A DNA stretch of 64,000 bases from Channallabes apus (Eukaryota; Chordata; Actinopteri; Siluriformes; Clariidae), in NCBI GenBank assembly GCA_030522415.1, contig CM060121.1:1563476-1627475 (forward strand), read 5' to 3'. Below the pieces are notes generated by a model. That model was not told the DNA's origin and did not search any database. It saw only the letters and a program-made list of their open reading frames with translations. The translations under genes were made by a program, and so were the position numbers. The first letter of the stretch is position 1. The number at the start of each line of letters is the position of its first letter. Positions 39,728-50,047 of this stretch are shown one piece after another.

Positions 39728-40720
39728 ATAGATTTGCCATAAGGTAAAGGAGCAGATCTGGGGGACTCATGGACGTAGAGTATTATGGTGAACTGGTATG
39801 TTTAGATGCTGTCTTCCTTACTCTCATTTGATCACGACTGTGAGGTGATTGTTTGCTTTACATCTCAGTTCCCCCTCATGTCTGTGTTTCCTTCTGGCTC
39901 CTCCCTTTTAGTTATGATGTCATAGTTAGTCCTGCCGGAGTCCCTGCTTGCACTCTACAGTTAATATACATTCACATTATACATCGTATGACTATGACCA
40001 TACCTAACTGCCATCTCTCCTCTTCTTCCTTTCTCCCCCTCTTTCTCTTCCATCTCTCCCCCTGTCTCCCCCTTTCACTCTTTCTCTCTCTCTCTCTGTC
40101 GAGCTACACATGTCATTCCTGAGCTGCCAGTGATCCAGACTCCCTCTGCCCTCCGGACCTGTCTGGTCCATCCTGGTGCCCCGTTTCTGGTTGGAGGTCT
40201 CGTCGCATGGATGCCCCGTGTGTCTCTTTGGGATGCGTCTGGTGCCTGGGGATGATTCTCTCTACCTAGACGGCAGTTCTGGCCTCGACTGGTGTTGGCA
40301 GCTGTTTCTCTGGGGACTTGGCAAGTCCGATAGTTCAGGACTGGAACTTTCTACAAGTCTATCTGAGTCTCCAATAACTACTGGACTCCATATTAACATC
40401 AATTAACATCAACTATTATAGCTGAACTGCTGCCACCTAACACACTGTATAAATGCAGATCATTTCCTGCTATCTGTTTCCCCCAGATGAGGATGGGTTC
40501 CCTGTTGAGTCTGGTTCCTCTCAAGGTTTCTTCCTATTACCATCTCAGGGAGTTTTTCCTTGCCACTGTCGCCCTCGGGCTTGTTCACCAGGGACTATCT
40601 GAACATTCTGATTCATACACATTCACATTCCATACAAACTTAAATAATTCTTTTGATTGTGTAAAGCTGCTTTGAGGCAATTGATAAAAGCGCTATACAA
40701 ATAAAATTTAATTGAATTGT
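38262..40720 (+). mobile_element. L2-group non-LTR retrotransposon, 5'-truncated copy 2
   Basis: This longer copy starts within the reverse transcriptase fingers and runs to the 3' tail AAGCGCTATACAAATAAAATTTAATTG. It shares the 3' UTR words CTGGTTCCTCTCAAGGTTTC and GGGAGTTTTTCCTTGCCAC with copy 1. The coding part carries two frameshifts (near 38830 and 39003), so the element is inactive. Like copy 1 it is antisense to xylt1. Confidence 0.9.
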
Positions 40721-40899
40721 TTTTTTCTAATTCCTGAACTCCTGTGCGATGAAGGAGATTGTGAGAGCTGTGATGGATCCGCGCTCTAATCCTCCTTCTT
40801 CTCCAAGCTCTTCCAAAGGAAAATGAAATCTAATTCCAGCTCCTGGTCTATGAGCTTCTGTTTTTACAAGAACAAGAAACTCGGCAGAGGTGACAGGAG

Positions 40900-41173
40900 G
40901 AAGAGAGAGAGAGAGAGAGACAGGGAGAGTCAGGGGAGCGTATTACAGCCTGTCATGGATGAGAAGAAGGAAAGGTCAGCAAGCTCCGAGGTCGTTCTGA
41001 GCCAAACGCTTTCAGATTTCAACTTTCAAACTACAAGAAATCAGGCACAGAGTAGCGCTAGCGACTTTCACTAACTATTGTATCGAGTAATTAGCATGGA
41101 AAGGACGCTTTACACTCACGGATCGCGTAACCAATGCGCAAAAATCTAAACACACACCACAGTAGCAATGTAT

Positions 41174-41207
<34 letters not shown>

Positions 41208-41630
41208 TTCTCAGCATGTTATTCTACTGCAGCCCGTCATTTTATTTAACAACAAACCCGATTCAGATGAGCGATAAAAACACTGAGCGTTAGTTACCAC
41301 TCTGACTCTTTCCTGAAGTGTTTTATTCCCCCGACACCGCGGCAGTTTGTCCATTACAGATTGAATTAATTAAAGAGCAAGACATCACAAGCAAGCTTTT
41401 CGTCCAGTTTCGTTCTTTTACTTAGAAACCGCAAAGAAGCGTAAACTCATCCGTCCTCAAGCAGTCGGAAAAATGTACAGCTTCTTCCACTGACACTGGA
41501 GACTCCTTCCGTGTACGTTAAAAAAACCTACAGAAAGCTGTTTCCGTTCAATAAGTTTAATATCAGCGGCGCGAGAGAGACAGGGAGAGAAAGAGACAGG
41601 GAGTGTCAGGGGAGCGTATTACATACCTGC
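40900..41630. repeat. local repeat pair with shared GA-rich segment
   Basis: The words CAGGGAGAGTCAGGGGAGCG and TATTACA at 40920-40948 recur almost unchanged at 41598-41624, after similar (GA)n tracts. The second follows CTGACACTGGAGACTCCTTCC (41487-41507). The two copies are diverged outside this core. Confidence 0.5.
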
Positions 41631-41689
41631 ACCATGAACATTACTGAGAATCAGTTTGTTTTTTTAACATATGTATTGTATGTTTGTAT

Positions 41690-41905
41690 TTGAGATGGTA
41701 ATATAATGCAGTTCCTCTATAATCCTATAGGTGGTGCTCTCTGAACTATTCAGCATCTACTGTACGTTTGTTTAGGATTGTAACAAAACCTGAATACAGA
41801 ACTGGGATATTTATAAAATCGTGATAGTAACAGAATCGCTCCTGTGTATCGTGATGATTACGGTATCGGGCGTCACCTGGTGATTCCCCTCCCTGATAGA
41901 CACAA
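41690..41905 (+). repeat. dispersed repeat family B, copy 2
   Basis: It contains AGGTGGTGCTCTCTGAACTATTC, GATATTTATAAAATCGTGATA and CACCTGGTGATTCCCCTCCCT in the order seen at 54880-55150. Copy 1 (21700-21970) is more diverged. Confidence 0.65.
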
Positions 41906-42290
41906 TAACGTACTGCATGTCTGAGGAGATACACACACGTGATTGTGTCTTTATGATCTATTCAGACTGATTTCATTCCCTTACAGATGAGAGACAGAGA
42001 GAGAGAGAGACATGCTATAAAGAGTACTGAGACAGTAGAGACGGTACTCTTATTGGTTCTTGAGCGTTCGGACAAACAGAAGCCAGAATTTAATATCGCT
42101 CTGATTTCCTGAACAACTTGTTCAGTCTAAACGATTTTTTTTCCCAGCGCTGTAGCGTCTGAGTTTACACAGCGATCCTGAATGAACTCCTTGAGCTCTA
42201 AAACAGTGAAGACATTGAGTGAAACATTTTGTAACACCAAACAACTGGGCGTCCTGTTGCGCCGAATATCAGCGTTTACACTCAGGAGGG

Positions 42291-42510
42291 TGAGTTCTCT
42301 CTGTCTGTCTCTCTCTGTCTGTCTCTCCCTCTCTCTCTCCCTCTGTCTGTCTTTCTCTCTCTCCCTTTCTCTCTGTCTCTCTCTCTCTCTGTCTCTCTCC
42401 CTCTCTCTCTCCCTCTGTCTGTCTTTCTCTCTCTCCCTTTCTCTCTGTCTCTCTCTCCCTCTTTCTCCGTCTCTCTCTCTCTGTCTCTCCCTCTGTCTCC
42501 CTTTCCAAGC
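42291..42510. repeat. (CTCTGT)/(CTCTCC) pyrimidine array
   Basis: About 220 bases of CTCTCTCT mixed with CTGT, CCCT and TTTC on the plus strand. Open frames on both strands are translations of the repeat. Confidence 0.9.
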
Positions 42511-43831
42511 CTGAGTTTAGTCTAATTACCACAAATTGCACAAAAACATCACAAACCTGCAACAGTTCTGCAGGGACACGCCAGGAGGTGAGACATTTAA
42601 GTTGTTTTTATTTTCTCACCGGAAAAACACCCGAGTGATTCTGGCACGACAGGAAATCCTGCGGAGACACGACACTGCCGGCGCTCTCTCTCCATACTCA
42701 TTCTTAATTTTTCTTCTCACCTCTAATGCACAGTCGCTCTCAACAAGGGTTAACAGCGATGATATTGTTCTTTTTTACTATTATTTATTGTCCAGTCTGT
42801 CATCACCTGCACATCCTCCTGACATTTCCACTCTATACATATATATATCTCCGATAATGGACGTCATCTCCACAGCCGTTCATCCGTCACAGTACACCAC
42901 GTACGTAACATAGTACATGTTAATTAGTGCTGGTAATTACGCAATGTTTCGCTCTTACGATGCCTGAATGTCACCTCAGTCACATCGGGAGACGTTCAAT
43001 CATCAAACACAGAAAAACGACGTCACGCCGTCTTGTGACAAACGCACTGTATGAGTACGAAAAATAAAAATCAATACTTAATTAGAAATCTGATAAAGTT
43101 ATTAAACTCGAGATGTAAAGATTCCTGCTGTGTAGAGCGCGACGATACGGCGATATAACAGCACTATCGTGATCAATTACATCTACAAATTTACTTAATG
43201 CATTTTTCCCCCAAAGTATCAACTAGAACATAATTTTTACATAATTAAATTTTCATTAATCGGTTCTCCATTCTTACGCCTAAAGACCACTCGAAGAACC
43301 ATTATCTCAGCGCAGTGTGTGTATTAACCAGGTACGTTCTGCTTGGATTGGGACCCTTCTACATAGAACCCTCAAGCATACAGTTTTACCAACAAAAAAA
43401 GCTTCACTGGATAATTGAGGGTTATAGCCGTGTTATAAGAGTTTTACAATCAGACAGGGTTCTAATCCAAGTAATACTGTTTAACTGTACAATGAGTGGG
43501 TTATGAAACTATTTTGTTTAAGAACAAAATACAATAAAATTAAGTATGAATTTTCTAAAGATGTCAGAATTAACAGGATCGTGGTTGGTGGTTATAACAA
43601 GAACAAAAAGAACGAAAGAACCTGAATTTCATTAAGATCCTGAACGTGTTTCTAGTCGAACGGCATCAGGAAGGATTTTGGAGAACCATTGAGGAACCTG
43701 GGATTTTTTTTTGTGGATTAAACAGGGTAACTCCAGGAGACTGATGTGACCTAAATGAACCTGAATATTAACAAGGTTTGGAGTGAAACCGTCATTTTAA
43801 AGAGGGACTGTTTAACCCTGATGGTCCTGAT

Positions 43832-43887
43832 GATGATGATGATGATGATGATGATAGTGATGGTGTGCGATGATGATGATGATGATG
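43832..43887. repeat. (GAT)n tracts just inside intron 1
   Basis: GATGATGAT runs at 43832-43855 and 43869-43887. On the minus strand they encode His or Ile runs in the read-through frame beyond the exon 1 donor and are intronic. Confidence 0.8.
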
Positions 43888-44125
43888 AGGACAGTTGTGT
43901 GAATTCTCCAGCAGTGTCTGGAGATGTTGTGATCTCATCATGCAGTGTAATGTGCGATGTGCGCGCAGAGCCGACGCGCGAGCTACAGAACCCGTAAAGC
44001 CCAGAGCACAGGCCGGAGAACCGAGGGAGTGAGACAGAGAGAGAGTGAGACGGTGAGAGAGTGAGACGGGTCTGATGTGCTCGGCGCTTCCACACACCGA
44101 CATTCCGCCGCTCGGTTCTCCTTAC

Positions 44126-44425
44126 CGTTTGCCGCTTGTGGCGGAGACTCGCCCTCCCCACCTGCCCCCCGCCGGCCCGCCGGTTCTCCCCGTACGCTTT
44201 GTTCTCTCCGAGCCGGTCTCTCTTCTCCCTCACTGCGCCTCCTCCTCCTCCTCCTCCTCCTCCGCCGCCGGTCGCCCCCCCGCCGGTCCCCCCGGTGTCC
44301 CCCGAGTCCAGGCTGCTGAAGTTCCACACGATGAGCGTCTGCACGAGCAGCACGGTGAGCGCGGCGATCAGCGCGGAGCGCGAGCGGCGAGCCGACTTGC
44401 GCGCGCACGCACCGCCGACCGGCAT
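44126..44425 (-). CDS. xylt1: xylt1 exon 1 coding part: start codon, signal anchor, polyglycine stem
   Basis: This exon encodes the first 100 residues. ATG is at 44425-44423, with G at -3, and the reading starts [18 protein letters not shown] short basic cytoplasmic tail (residues 1-16) is followed by one hydrophobic segment, residues 17-36 ([20 protein letters not shown]), the type II anchor that retains the enzyme in the Golgi. Residues 42-63 are Gly-rich and end in 11 consecutive glycines, eight of them from a pure GGA codon run (44240-44263). The rest is a basic, low-complexity stem. The exon ends after RHKRQT at ACG|GTAAGG (donor 44125-44121), phase 0, so the open frame that continues to 43751 is intronic. 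The anchor closely matches the xylosyltransferase 1 family. The stem is poorly conserved in general, so the exact 3' end depends on the splice site. Confidence 0.92.
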
Positions 44426-44580
44426 GACTGCGCCTCTGGTCCGCCTGTGTCCAGCAGTTACTCCTCCCGAGCGCGCGCTCTGTCCGTGTGAAGCCGAGCA
44501 CGCAGGAGCAGCGCGTGCGCCACCGACACCGGGCTACCGGGGATATGAGGAGCCGGCGCGCGCACTGAGAGAGAGAGAGA

Positions 44581-44614
<34 letters not shown>

Positions 44615-44680
44615 GGTGAGGGAGGGGGAAGAGACCGCGGAAGGGGGGGGCGGCGGCGGGCTTTGAGCGGGTTGCCAGAG
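44426..44680 (-). promoter_or_regulatory. xylt1 5' UTR and GC-rich promoter region
   Basis: The bases just upstream of the start codon are rich in G, C and CpG dinucleotides, unlike the AT-rich DNA on either side. This fits a CpG-island promoter continuous with exon 1. The region contains a (GA)n/(CA)n tract at 44570-44611 and a G-rich run (44640-44662). No TATA element or exact transcription start can be assigned from sequence alone. In humans an expanded GGC repeat in the XYLT1 promoter/5' region silences the gene, so repeat content here is of some interest. Confidence 0.5.
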
Positions 44681-44744
44681 TGTGTATAATCGTGTATCTA
44701 CAGTAACAGAAATTACAGTAGAATATATTCATCGTATATTTACA

Positions 44745-44875
44745 TTATAAGTTAAGGATTAAAGGCCTCGCTCAAGGGCCCAACAGCGGAAACATGGTGA
44801 CAGTGGGATTTGAACCCAGGACCTTCTTATCAGCATCCTAACACACCTTAACCACTGACCACTGAGTCAAGTTTA
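44745..44875 (-). mobile_element. tRNA-like SINE head (family S2), minus copy
   Basis: Read on the minus strand it gives AGAAGGTCCTGGGTTCAAATCCC, with a good B box, then CTGTTGGGCCCTTGAGCGAGG. It lies about 300 bases upstream of the xylt1 start codon, outside the GC-rich core. Confidence 0.7.
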
Positions 44876-44965
44876 ATTTTAAACTAAAGTACCCAGATTC
44901 CACAAAACAGCTATATAGTGTACACACCTGCCGTGGGGGATTTTCACTACAGATCTGTATACAAA

Positions 44966-44999
<34 letters not shown>

Positions 45000-45001
<2 letters not shown>

Positions 45002-45395
45002 GAGGTGGTCACGGTGGCGTGGTGGTTGGCAGTGTCGCCTCACACCTCCAGGGTCTGGGTTCAATCCTCGCCTCGGGGACTGTGTGCATGGAGTTTGCAT
45101 GTTCTCCCCGTGCTTGGTGGGTTTCCTCCGGGTACTCCGGTTTCCTCCAAAGATATGCAGGTTAGGCTAATTGGCGTTCCCAAATTGCCCGTAGTGTGTG
45201 ATTGGGTGTGTGAGTGTGTGTATGTGTGTGTGCCCTGCGATGGATTGGCACCCTGTCCAGGGTGTACCCCGCCTAGTGCCCGAAGCCTCCTGGGATAGGC
45301 TCCAGGTCCCTGACAAGGAATACAGGATTAAACGGTATCGAGTGAGTGAGTGAGTGAGTGAGTGAGTGAGTGAGTGAGTGAGTGAGTGAGTGAGT
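45000..45395 (+). mobile_element. tRNA-derived SINE-like repeat (family S1) with (GAGT)n tail
   Basis: The head has an A-box-like TGGCGTGGTGG and a B-box-like GGGTTCAATCC. The body reads GGAGTTTGCATGTTCTCCCC, CCTCCGGGTACTCCGGTTTCC, GATTGGCACCCTGTCCAGGG and GGGATAGGCTCCAGG. It ends in a pure (GAGT)n tail of about 13 units (45342-45395). An (AAAT)n tract (44964-45000) sits just before it, possibly part of the target. Confidence 0.85.
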
Positions 45396-45881
45396 AAAAT
45401 AGAAGAAGAATTCTAGCTTTTATCCCTGACTGTAAAATCTCTGAGACTGGAGACTCATTCCATACATGTTACATCTGCAGGAAATTTTATCAGACCAGTT
45501 TTTTTTTTACACATCCTTGTGCACAAGCGCTTAAATATAAATCTGTGTTGCCTCATTACTGTCAGAGCTGATGTTAAATATAATGCATTAACACCTTCTG
45601 ACTTCTATCACATTCGAATACATTGAGGTTTTTAGTCTTGTGTCGCTTTTGCATGTTAATATTATGTTCCTGCAATAAATTAAGTGTGCAAATGAGCTTA
45701 ATTCTGTTTAATTATACTTAATTCTGTTCAAAATACTAATTTTATTGTGATTCACCGTTATTTATTTGTTTATTTATTTATTTTGTTCGACTTATATATG
45801 TGACTTAAATATGCTGATTATGAAAATAAATGTTTTAAGTATCAATGCAGTATTGCAATCTGGCAACCCTGGTTTGGAGGT

Positions 45882-45931
<50 letters not shown>

Positions 45932-46769
45932 CTCGTGCATGTAAATAAGCGCGCGGAGCCCTCACGTGGCCACGCTCGCGCACTGTGTAACGGAATGAAA
46001 GGCATTTAACAAATAAACCGTAAACAACAGCAGTAACAAAAACAACAATAATAAATAAATGTATTGATGAATTATATAAATCATCGTAATTTTTTTCAGT
46101 ATTGTGTGAAACTACTATAAATGGGCATAAATTTCATTTGTTTGAACGCGTCCCTTGTTGCTATGGATACCCGCATGAAGGGGCGGGGCTAATAAAGGGG
46201 CGGGGTTAACGCGACACTCAGACATCGCTAATTGCACCTATTAATTGCGATTTAGTAGCGCTATAGAAGGAAAGGCAAATAAATCTAAATACAATAAATT
46301 CTTTATATTTGTGTACATCAGCTTTAGATCAAAGTGAAGGTTTATGACGAGGTTTTGTGGAGTTCCTGATTTTATCCAATAGGATGCGTCAAACGAGATC
46401 ACGTGACGTAGAGACGGCTAATTAGCGTCACTGTTCTGTTTGAAGATAAAGGTTTCACAAAATAATAATAATATCAGAAGCAGTATTTTATTTTAAATGT
46501 AAAAGAGAAAAAAATCTGAAAGATTAAAAAATTTAAGAGAAAAAAATCAGAAAGAGAGAATAAATAAGGTTATGTGTATTGTTCCAACATTTAGTCAAAT
46601 TCCTCAGCTGGAAATTTGTAAATATTCAATAAAAGCTAATGATTAATTTCTTCAGACTGATTTTTTTTACCCAGACTTTACACTTACACCTTTATGAAGT
46701 AAGACTGGAAAATTGTTTTAATTAAAAATTATGTTATTCCATTTTGTTTTATGTCCACTGTAATGATGA
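45396..46769. other. upstream intergenic DNA, AT-rich
   Basis: No gene recognised. It contains a diverged GAGACTGGAGACTCATTCC motif (45440-45458), (GA)n at 45889-45925 followed by a short GC-rich patch, and several A/T runs. Confidence 0.6.
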
Positions 46770-47497
46770 TATTTATAATAAACCCCCAAAATTCGAGGGG
46801 GTTACGTTCCACGAGCATCCACGAACTGTGAAAACCCACAAATTTTGGACGTGGTAAAAAGAATGCTTATAAATTCCTATTTTTATAGGTTAAAACCCGA
46901 AATATTCTCCTAAAACATATTAATTTCATTTCAACTTAATACTCACTCACTCACTCACTCACTCACTCATCTTCTACACCGCTTTATCTTGTATTCAGGG
47001 TCATGGGGACCTGGAGCCTATCCGCAGGGCAAACACACACATACACACACTCACACACCCATTCACACACTATCGGCAATTTGGGAACGCCAATTAGCCT
47101 AAACTGCATATCTTTGGACTGTGGGAGGAAACCCACCAAGCATGGGGAGAACATAACCCACACAAACTCCATGCACACAGAGACGGGAATCGAGCCTGGC
47201 TGGAAATCGAACCCGGACCCTGGAAGTGCAAGGCGACAGTGCTAACCACTACACCACCGCGCCGCTTCAAACTTAATACATTAGTCTAAAAAAAAAAAAA
47301 AAACTATTGTTTAGCGTTAAAACGCATGAAAAAATAATATATTGCCATGAAAAAAGTCATAAAAATGTTGCAGAGGATATTCCGTGGTTTTCTGTGAAAT
47401 TGCAGGAGTTTCCACAAACATTTACAAGTTAGGTTCGAAGGAAAAATCTGTGAACGACTGAGGCTGTGAACTCGACCTCGAGGGGATCAACTGTACT
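46770..47497 (+). mobile_element. non-autonomous DNA-transposon-like repeat split by a SINE
   Basis: The left part (46785-46930) begins near TTCGAGGGGGTTACGTTCCA and the right part (47280-47497) ends near CTCGACCTCGAGGGGATCAAC. The wording resembles short pogo/Tigger-type repeats, but no transposase and no certain terminal repeat are visible. The class is a guess. Confidence 0.45.
46940..47268 (-). mobile_element. tRNA-derived SINE-like repeat (family S1), minus copy
   Basis: The (CTCA)n at 46942-46969 is the reverse complement of a GAGT tail. It is followed by the body in reverse and a B-box complement ATCGAACCCGGACCC (47207-47221). The flanks CAACTTAATA (46932-46941) and CAAACTTAATA (47268-47278) are a near-perfect target-site duplication. 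Confidence 0.85.
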
Positions 47498-47799
47498 TCT
47501 TACAGTATATAACTTATGCCCTTTATTAATCTGTTTGTTTATAGGAATCTAAACAGCTTTAAACTGCTCAGGATCGCTCAGCAGCCTTATTGTTGGCTAT
47601 TTTTACACGCTTTTAAAAGTTTTTTTATTAGCATGCTGCTTGTTTTTTGCTTAGCGATTTTGCTTAGCGGAAATTAGCTAGCGATGTGACAATTTGTGCT
47701 TTTTAGGTGTTCGACTCAAACTGTGTTGTGCTGAAAAGGTGAAGATTTCCTGATAAAGCTTACAAAACAGATTTGTAAAAATACGATGAAAATAAAGCG

Positions 47800-48045
47800 T
47801 TAAAGGCGTTGTTGGCTCACTGGTAGGTTTCGCATCTGCCATGCAGGAGGCACGGGTTCGACTCCCAACCTGGGACCAAACCCCAGCCGCTAGATGCAGT
47901 GCCGGTCTCAAGCCTGGATAAAATGGGAGGGTTGCATCAGGAAGGGCATTTGGCGTAAAATATGTGCCAAGTTGTTGTGCGGATCGGACTATCCTCAGTG
48001 GCGACCCCTCGACGGGAGCAGCCGAAAGTCCAACAACAAAAGAAA
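47800..48045 (+). mobile_element. tRNA-derived SINE-like repeat (family S3)
   Basis: The head GTTGGCTCACTGGTAGGTTT has a B-box-like GGGTTCGACTCCC (47855-47867). The body ends with TCAGGAAGGGCATTTGGCGT, GGCGACCCCTCGACGGGAGC and AGCCGAAAGTCCAACAACAA. A short 3' piece of the same family occurs at 58928-59002 and a minus copy at 50750-50910. Confidence 0.75.
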
Positions 48046-48483
48046 TGTTTATGTAATAGTCATCATCAGTTTATAGTCATAGTAATAATCAGTTTTGGTT
48101 TATAGTGGTCAGAGGGGTGTGGGCTACCTGAGACGCTATTGGTTGTTGTGGATGTCAGCCACACCCACTTCATGAGTCTAGCAGTACGTAGTTCTTACAG
48201 AATCATTCTTACAGAAGGACGTAGCCTGGGTTAGCAAGGTTTTATGTTAGTTTTATACGTCTTTTTGATATATTGAGATCATAACACAAAGACGAATCGA
48301 ACTGATAAATCTTCTGTTCTGATGCATTTTAATCACATTCAATTAAATGTTCAATTATATGATGAAGGTTTCTTTTTTTCTTTTCTTTTTTAAGAAAATC
48401 CATCTGGTGAGATGTTCAGATCATTAGAAGATTAAAATACACTACAGTTATCTTCAGGACAGATTGATATTACCTGATGAAGA

Positions 48484-48485
48484 TG

Positions 48486-48545
<60 letters not shown>

Positions 48546-48546
48546 C
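48484..48546. repeat. (ATT)n microsatellite, about 21 units
   Basis: A pure TTA/ATT run of about 63 bases. It gives a leucine run in an open frame that is not a gene. Confidence 0.95.
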
Positions 48547-49697
48547 AGACAGGGATTTGTTTCTGTATAAAACCATCTTCTGCTCGACCCTGATTTCTCT
48601 CTCAGACTCCAACATTCAGTTTAACGAAACTGAATTTTTTTTTTTTTCAAGCGAGCTGGCATTTATCTCTGTGTCATTAAACACGGTTCACCTCAGGAAA
48701 AGACGGAATGACGGATTTCAGCTCATTTTTGTGAGTCTCCTGCAGCCTAAAGAACCTGGATCGATAGCTGCTAATTGTTGGTATTAAACCATCAAACTCG
48801 GGAGAAGAATGACGACCGTGGCGAGGCGGCGAGCGCGTCTGAGCGAGACACAGCCTGCAGGGTTTTTTTTTTAATCAACACAGAGGACATCTCTCATCCC
48901 GCACATGAGGAGACTCGGTTTCCATGGGAATAAACTCGGTGTCCTTTCCTCCCCTCCGGCAGTTCAGAGACAAGAAGAAGCAGAAGAAGAAGAAGAAGAA
49001 GAAGAGAGATGGAGTGTGTCTGCGCTCGTGCTTAGGCATATCAGAATCGAGCATCGCGATGCATCAGCCCTCCACGTGTTTGTCCTTGGTGCTTGTCACA
49101 CACACACACACATACACACACACGCATTGAAACGCTGCATCGCTCCGCGATTCAGCACACAAAGGTCACGATGAATTAAAGCGAGTCTGGAGACTCCAGG
49201 CCTGAGACTGAACATCACACTTTCCTATTCTCTTCCTCTGCATTATGCATCACCAGTCTTATGGAGGCGGTCCAGCGTTGTGTTCGTGCTCAGGTCAGGT
49301 TTTATTGCCATCCTGTCCACATCCACACGCAGCTGCAGGAAACCGAGAGCAAGAAACGTGACGAGGAACAAAAGATGAGGGTCTGCAGACACGCAGCGCT
49401 GATGGTCGTAAAGCAGACGAGTCAGGTATATCACAATCCACCGCGTGTCATGCTGTCGCAGTAAAACAACAAGTGTGATAAATCTGAGATGCTGTTAGTG
49501 CTTTATTCCTCTTATACTACAGCCATCTGTACATCGGTTACTATAGAAACCATCACTGTAAAAACCACAGCACATTACAACATGCAGAGTCACATACAGC
49601 TGTGCAGTGCAGCTGTGCTTCTGTCAGAGCTGCTGTTAGAGAAAATCAATCAATACCTCCTGACCAATCAGAATCCACAATTCAGGAGCTCTCTGTA

Positions 49698-49732
<35 letters not shown>

Positions 49733-49823
49733 CAGCCATTTTGTGAGATAAGAAATAATCTCATAATCAGTTGTATTGGTTGTTTTAATAGTCTGGTCTT
49801 TCGTATGCAGTTTGCAAGGTGTG

Positions 49824-49857
<34 letters not shown>

Positions 49858-49991
49858 CGCCCCCTAGTGGGCCTCACTTTTTTGGAAAAAAAAATTAATC
49901 CATTAAGAGAGAACATTGTTTTTGTGAGTAGAAGGTGAAGACGCTTTGTATGATCTGTTCCAGAGAGCAGACTGTGATGAAGCTGTGAAGA

Positions 49992-50044
<53 letters not shown>

Positions 50045-50047
<3 letters not shown>

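Larger units (their letters stand above)
8741..44125 (-). other. xylt1 intron 1 to intron 2 interval (exon 2 not located)
   Basis: These 35 kb carry no supported host exon. The family normally has a short exon 2 of a few dozen bases here. I checked minus-strand CAG|GT candidates by eye and none encoded a convincing match. Content: (GT)n at 8992-9013 and 9941-9975, (AT)n at 10493-10540, (CA)n at 10832-10864, 16000-16031, 17283-17322, 19085-19116, 25979-26008, 29812-29842, 30450-30482, 31303-31328, 31888-31954, 32038-32078, 34290-34324, 35760-35787 and 41174-41205, (GT)n at 14054-14089, 14975-15007, 27180-27204 and 31712-31762, (TC)/(GA)n at 15677-15714, 17091-17144, 23577-23612, 26490-26513 and 29622-29655, and (ATT)n at 13770-13832 and 23345-23381. 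AT-rich low-complexity DNA lies at 16090-16560 and 33140-33960. Larger repeats are listed separately. Confidence 0.8.
1..44680 (-). other. xylt1: xylt1 gene, 5' part (exon 1 to exon 5, gene continues beyond the left edge)
   Basis: Four minus-strand exons in the correct order encode contiguous parts of xylosyltransferase 1. This is a Golgi type II membrane enzyme of glycosyltransferase family 14 that transfers xylose from UDP-xylose to serine on proteoglycan core proteins, the first step of chondroitin and heparan sulfate synthesis. The choice of paralogue 1 over xylt2 rests on the exon 1 anchor followed by FSSLDSG and on the exon 3 stretches SHRPKEKV and [20 protein letters not shown]. Intron 4 is 2025 bp and intron 3 is 5678 bp. 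The interval between exon 1 and exon 3 is 35,385 bp and should contain a short exon 2, which I could not place. The exons for the rest of the catalytic domain and the C-terminus must lie left of base 1. Confidence 0.93.

Noticed and set aside
43751..44125. Open frame continuing past exon 1 into intron 1
   Set aside because: A good donor ACG|GTAAGG ends the exon at 44126, and the following residues are low complexity with a (GAT)n-derived run and no family similarity.
43983..44732. 249-codon minus-strand frame overlapping exon 1
   Set aside because: It is a shadow in another frame of a GC-rich region. The frame with the conserved signal anchor is the real one.
45005..45298. Plus-strand frame as a gene
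   Set aside because: It lies wholly within a tRNA-derived SINE.
47815..47890. True tRNA gene
   Set aside because: A B-box-like element is present, but there is no complete cloverleaf and the sequence continues as a known type of SINE.
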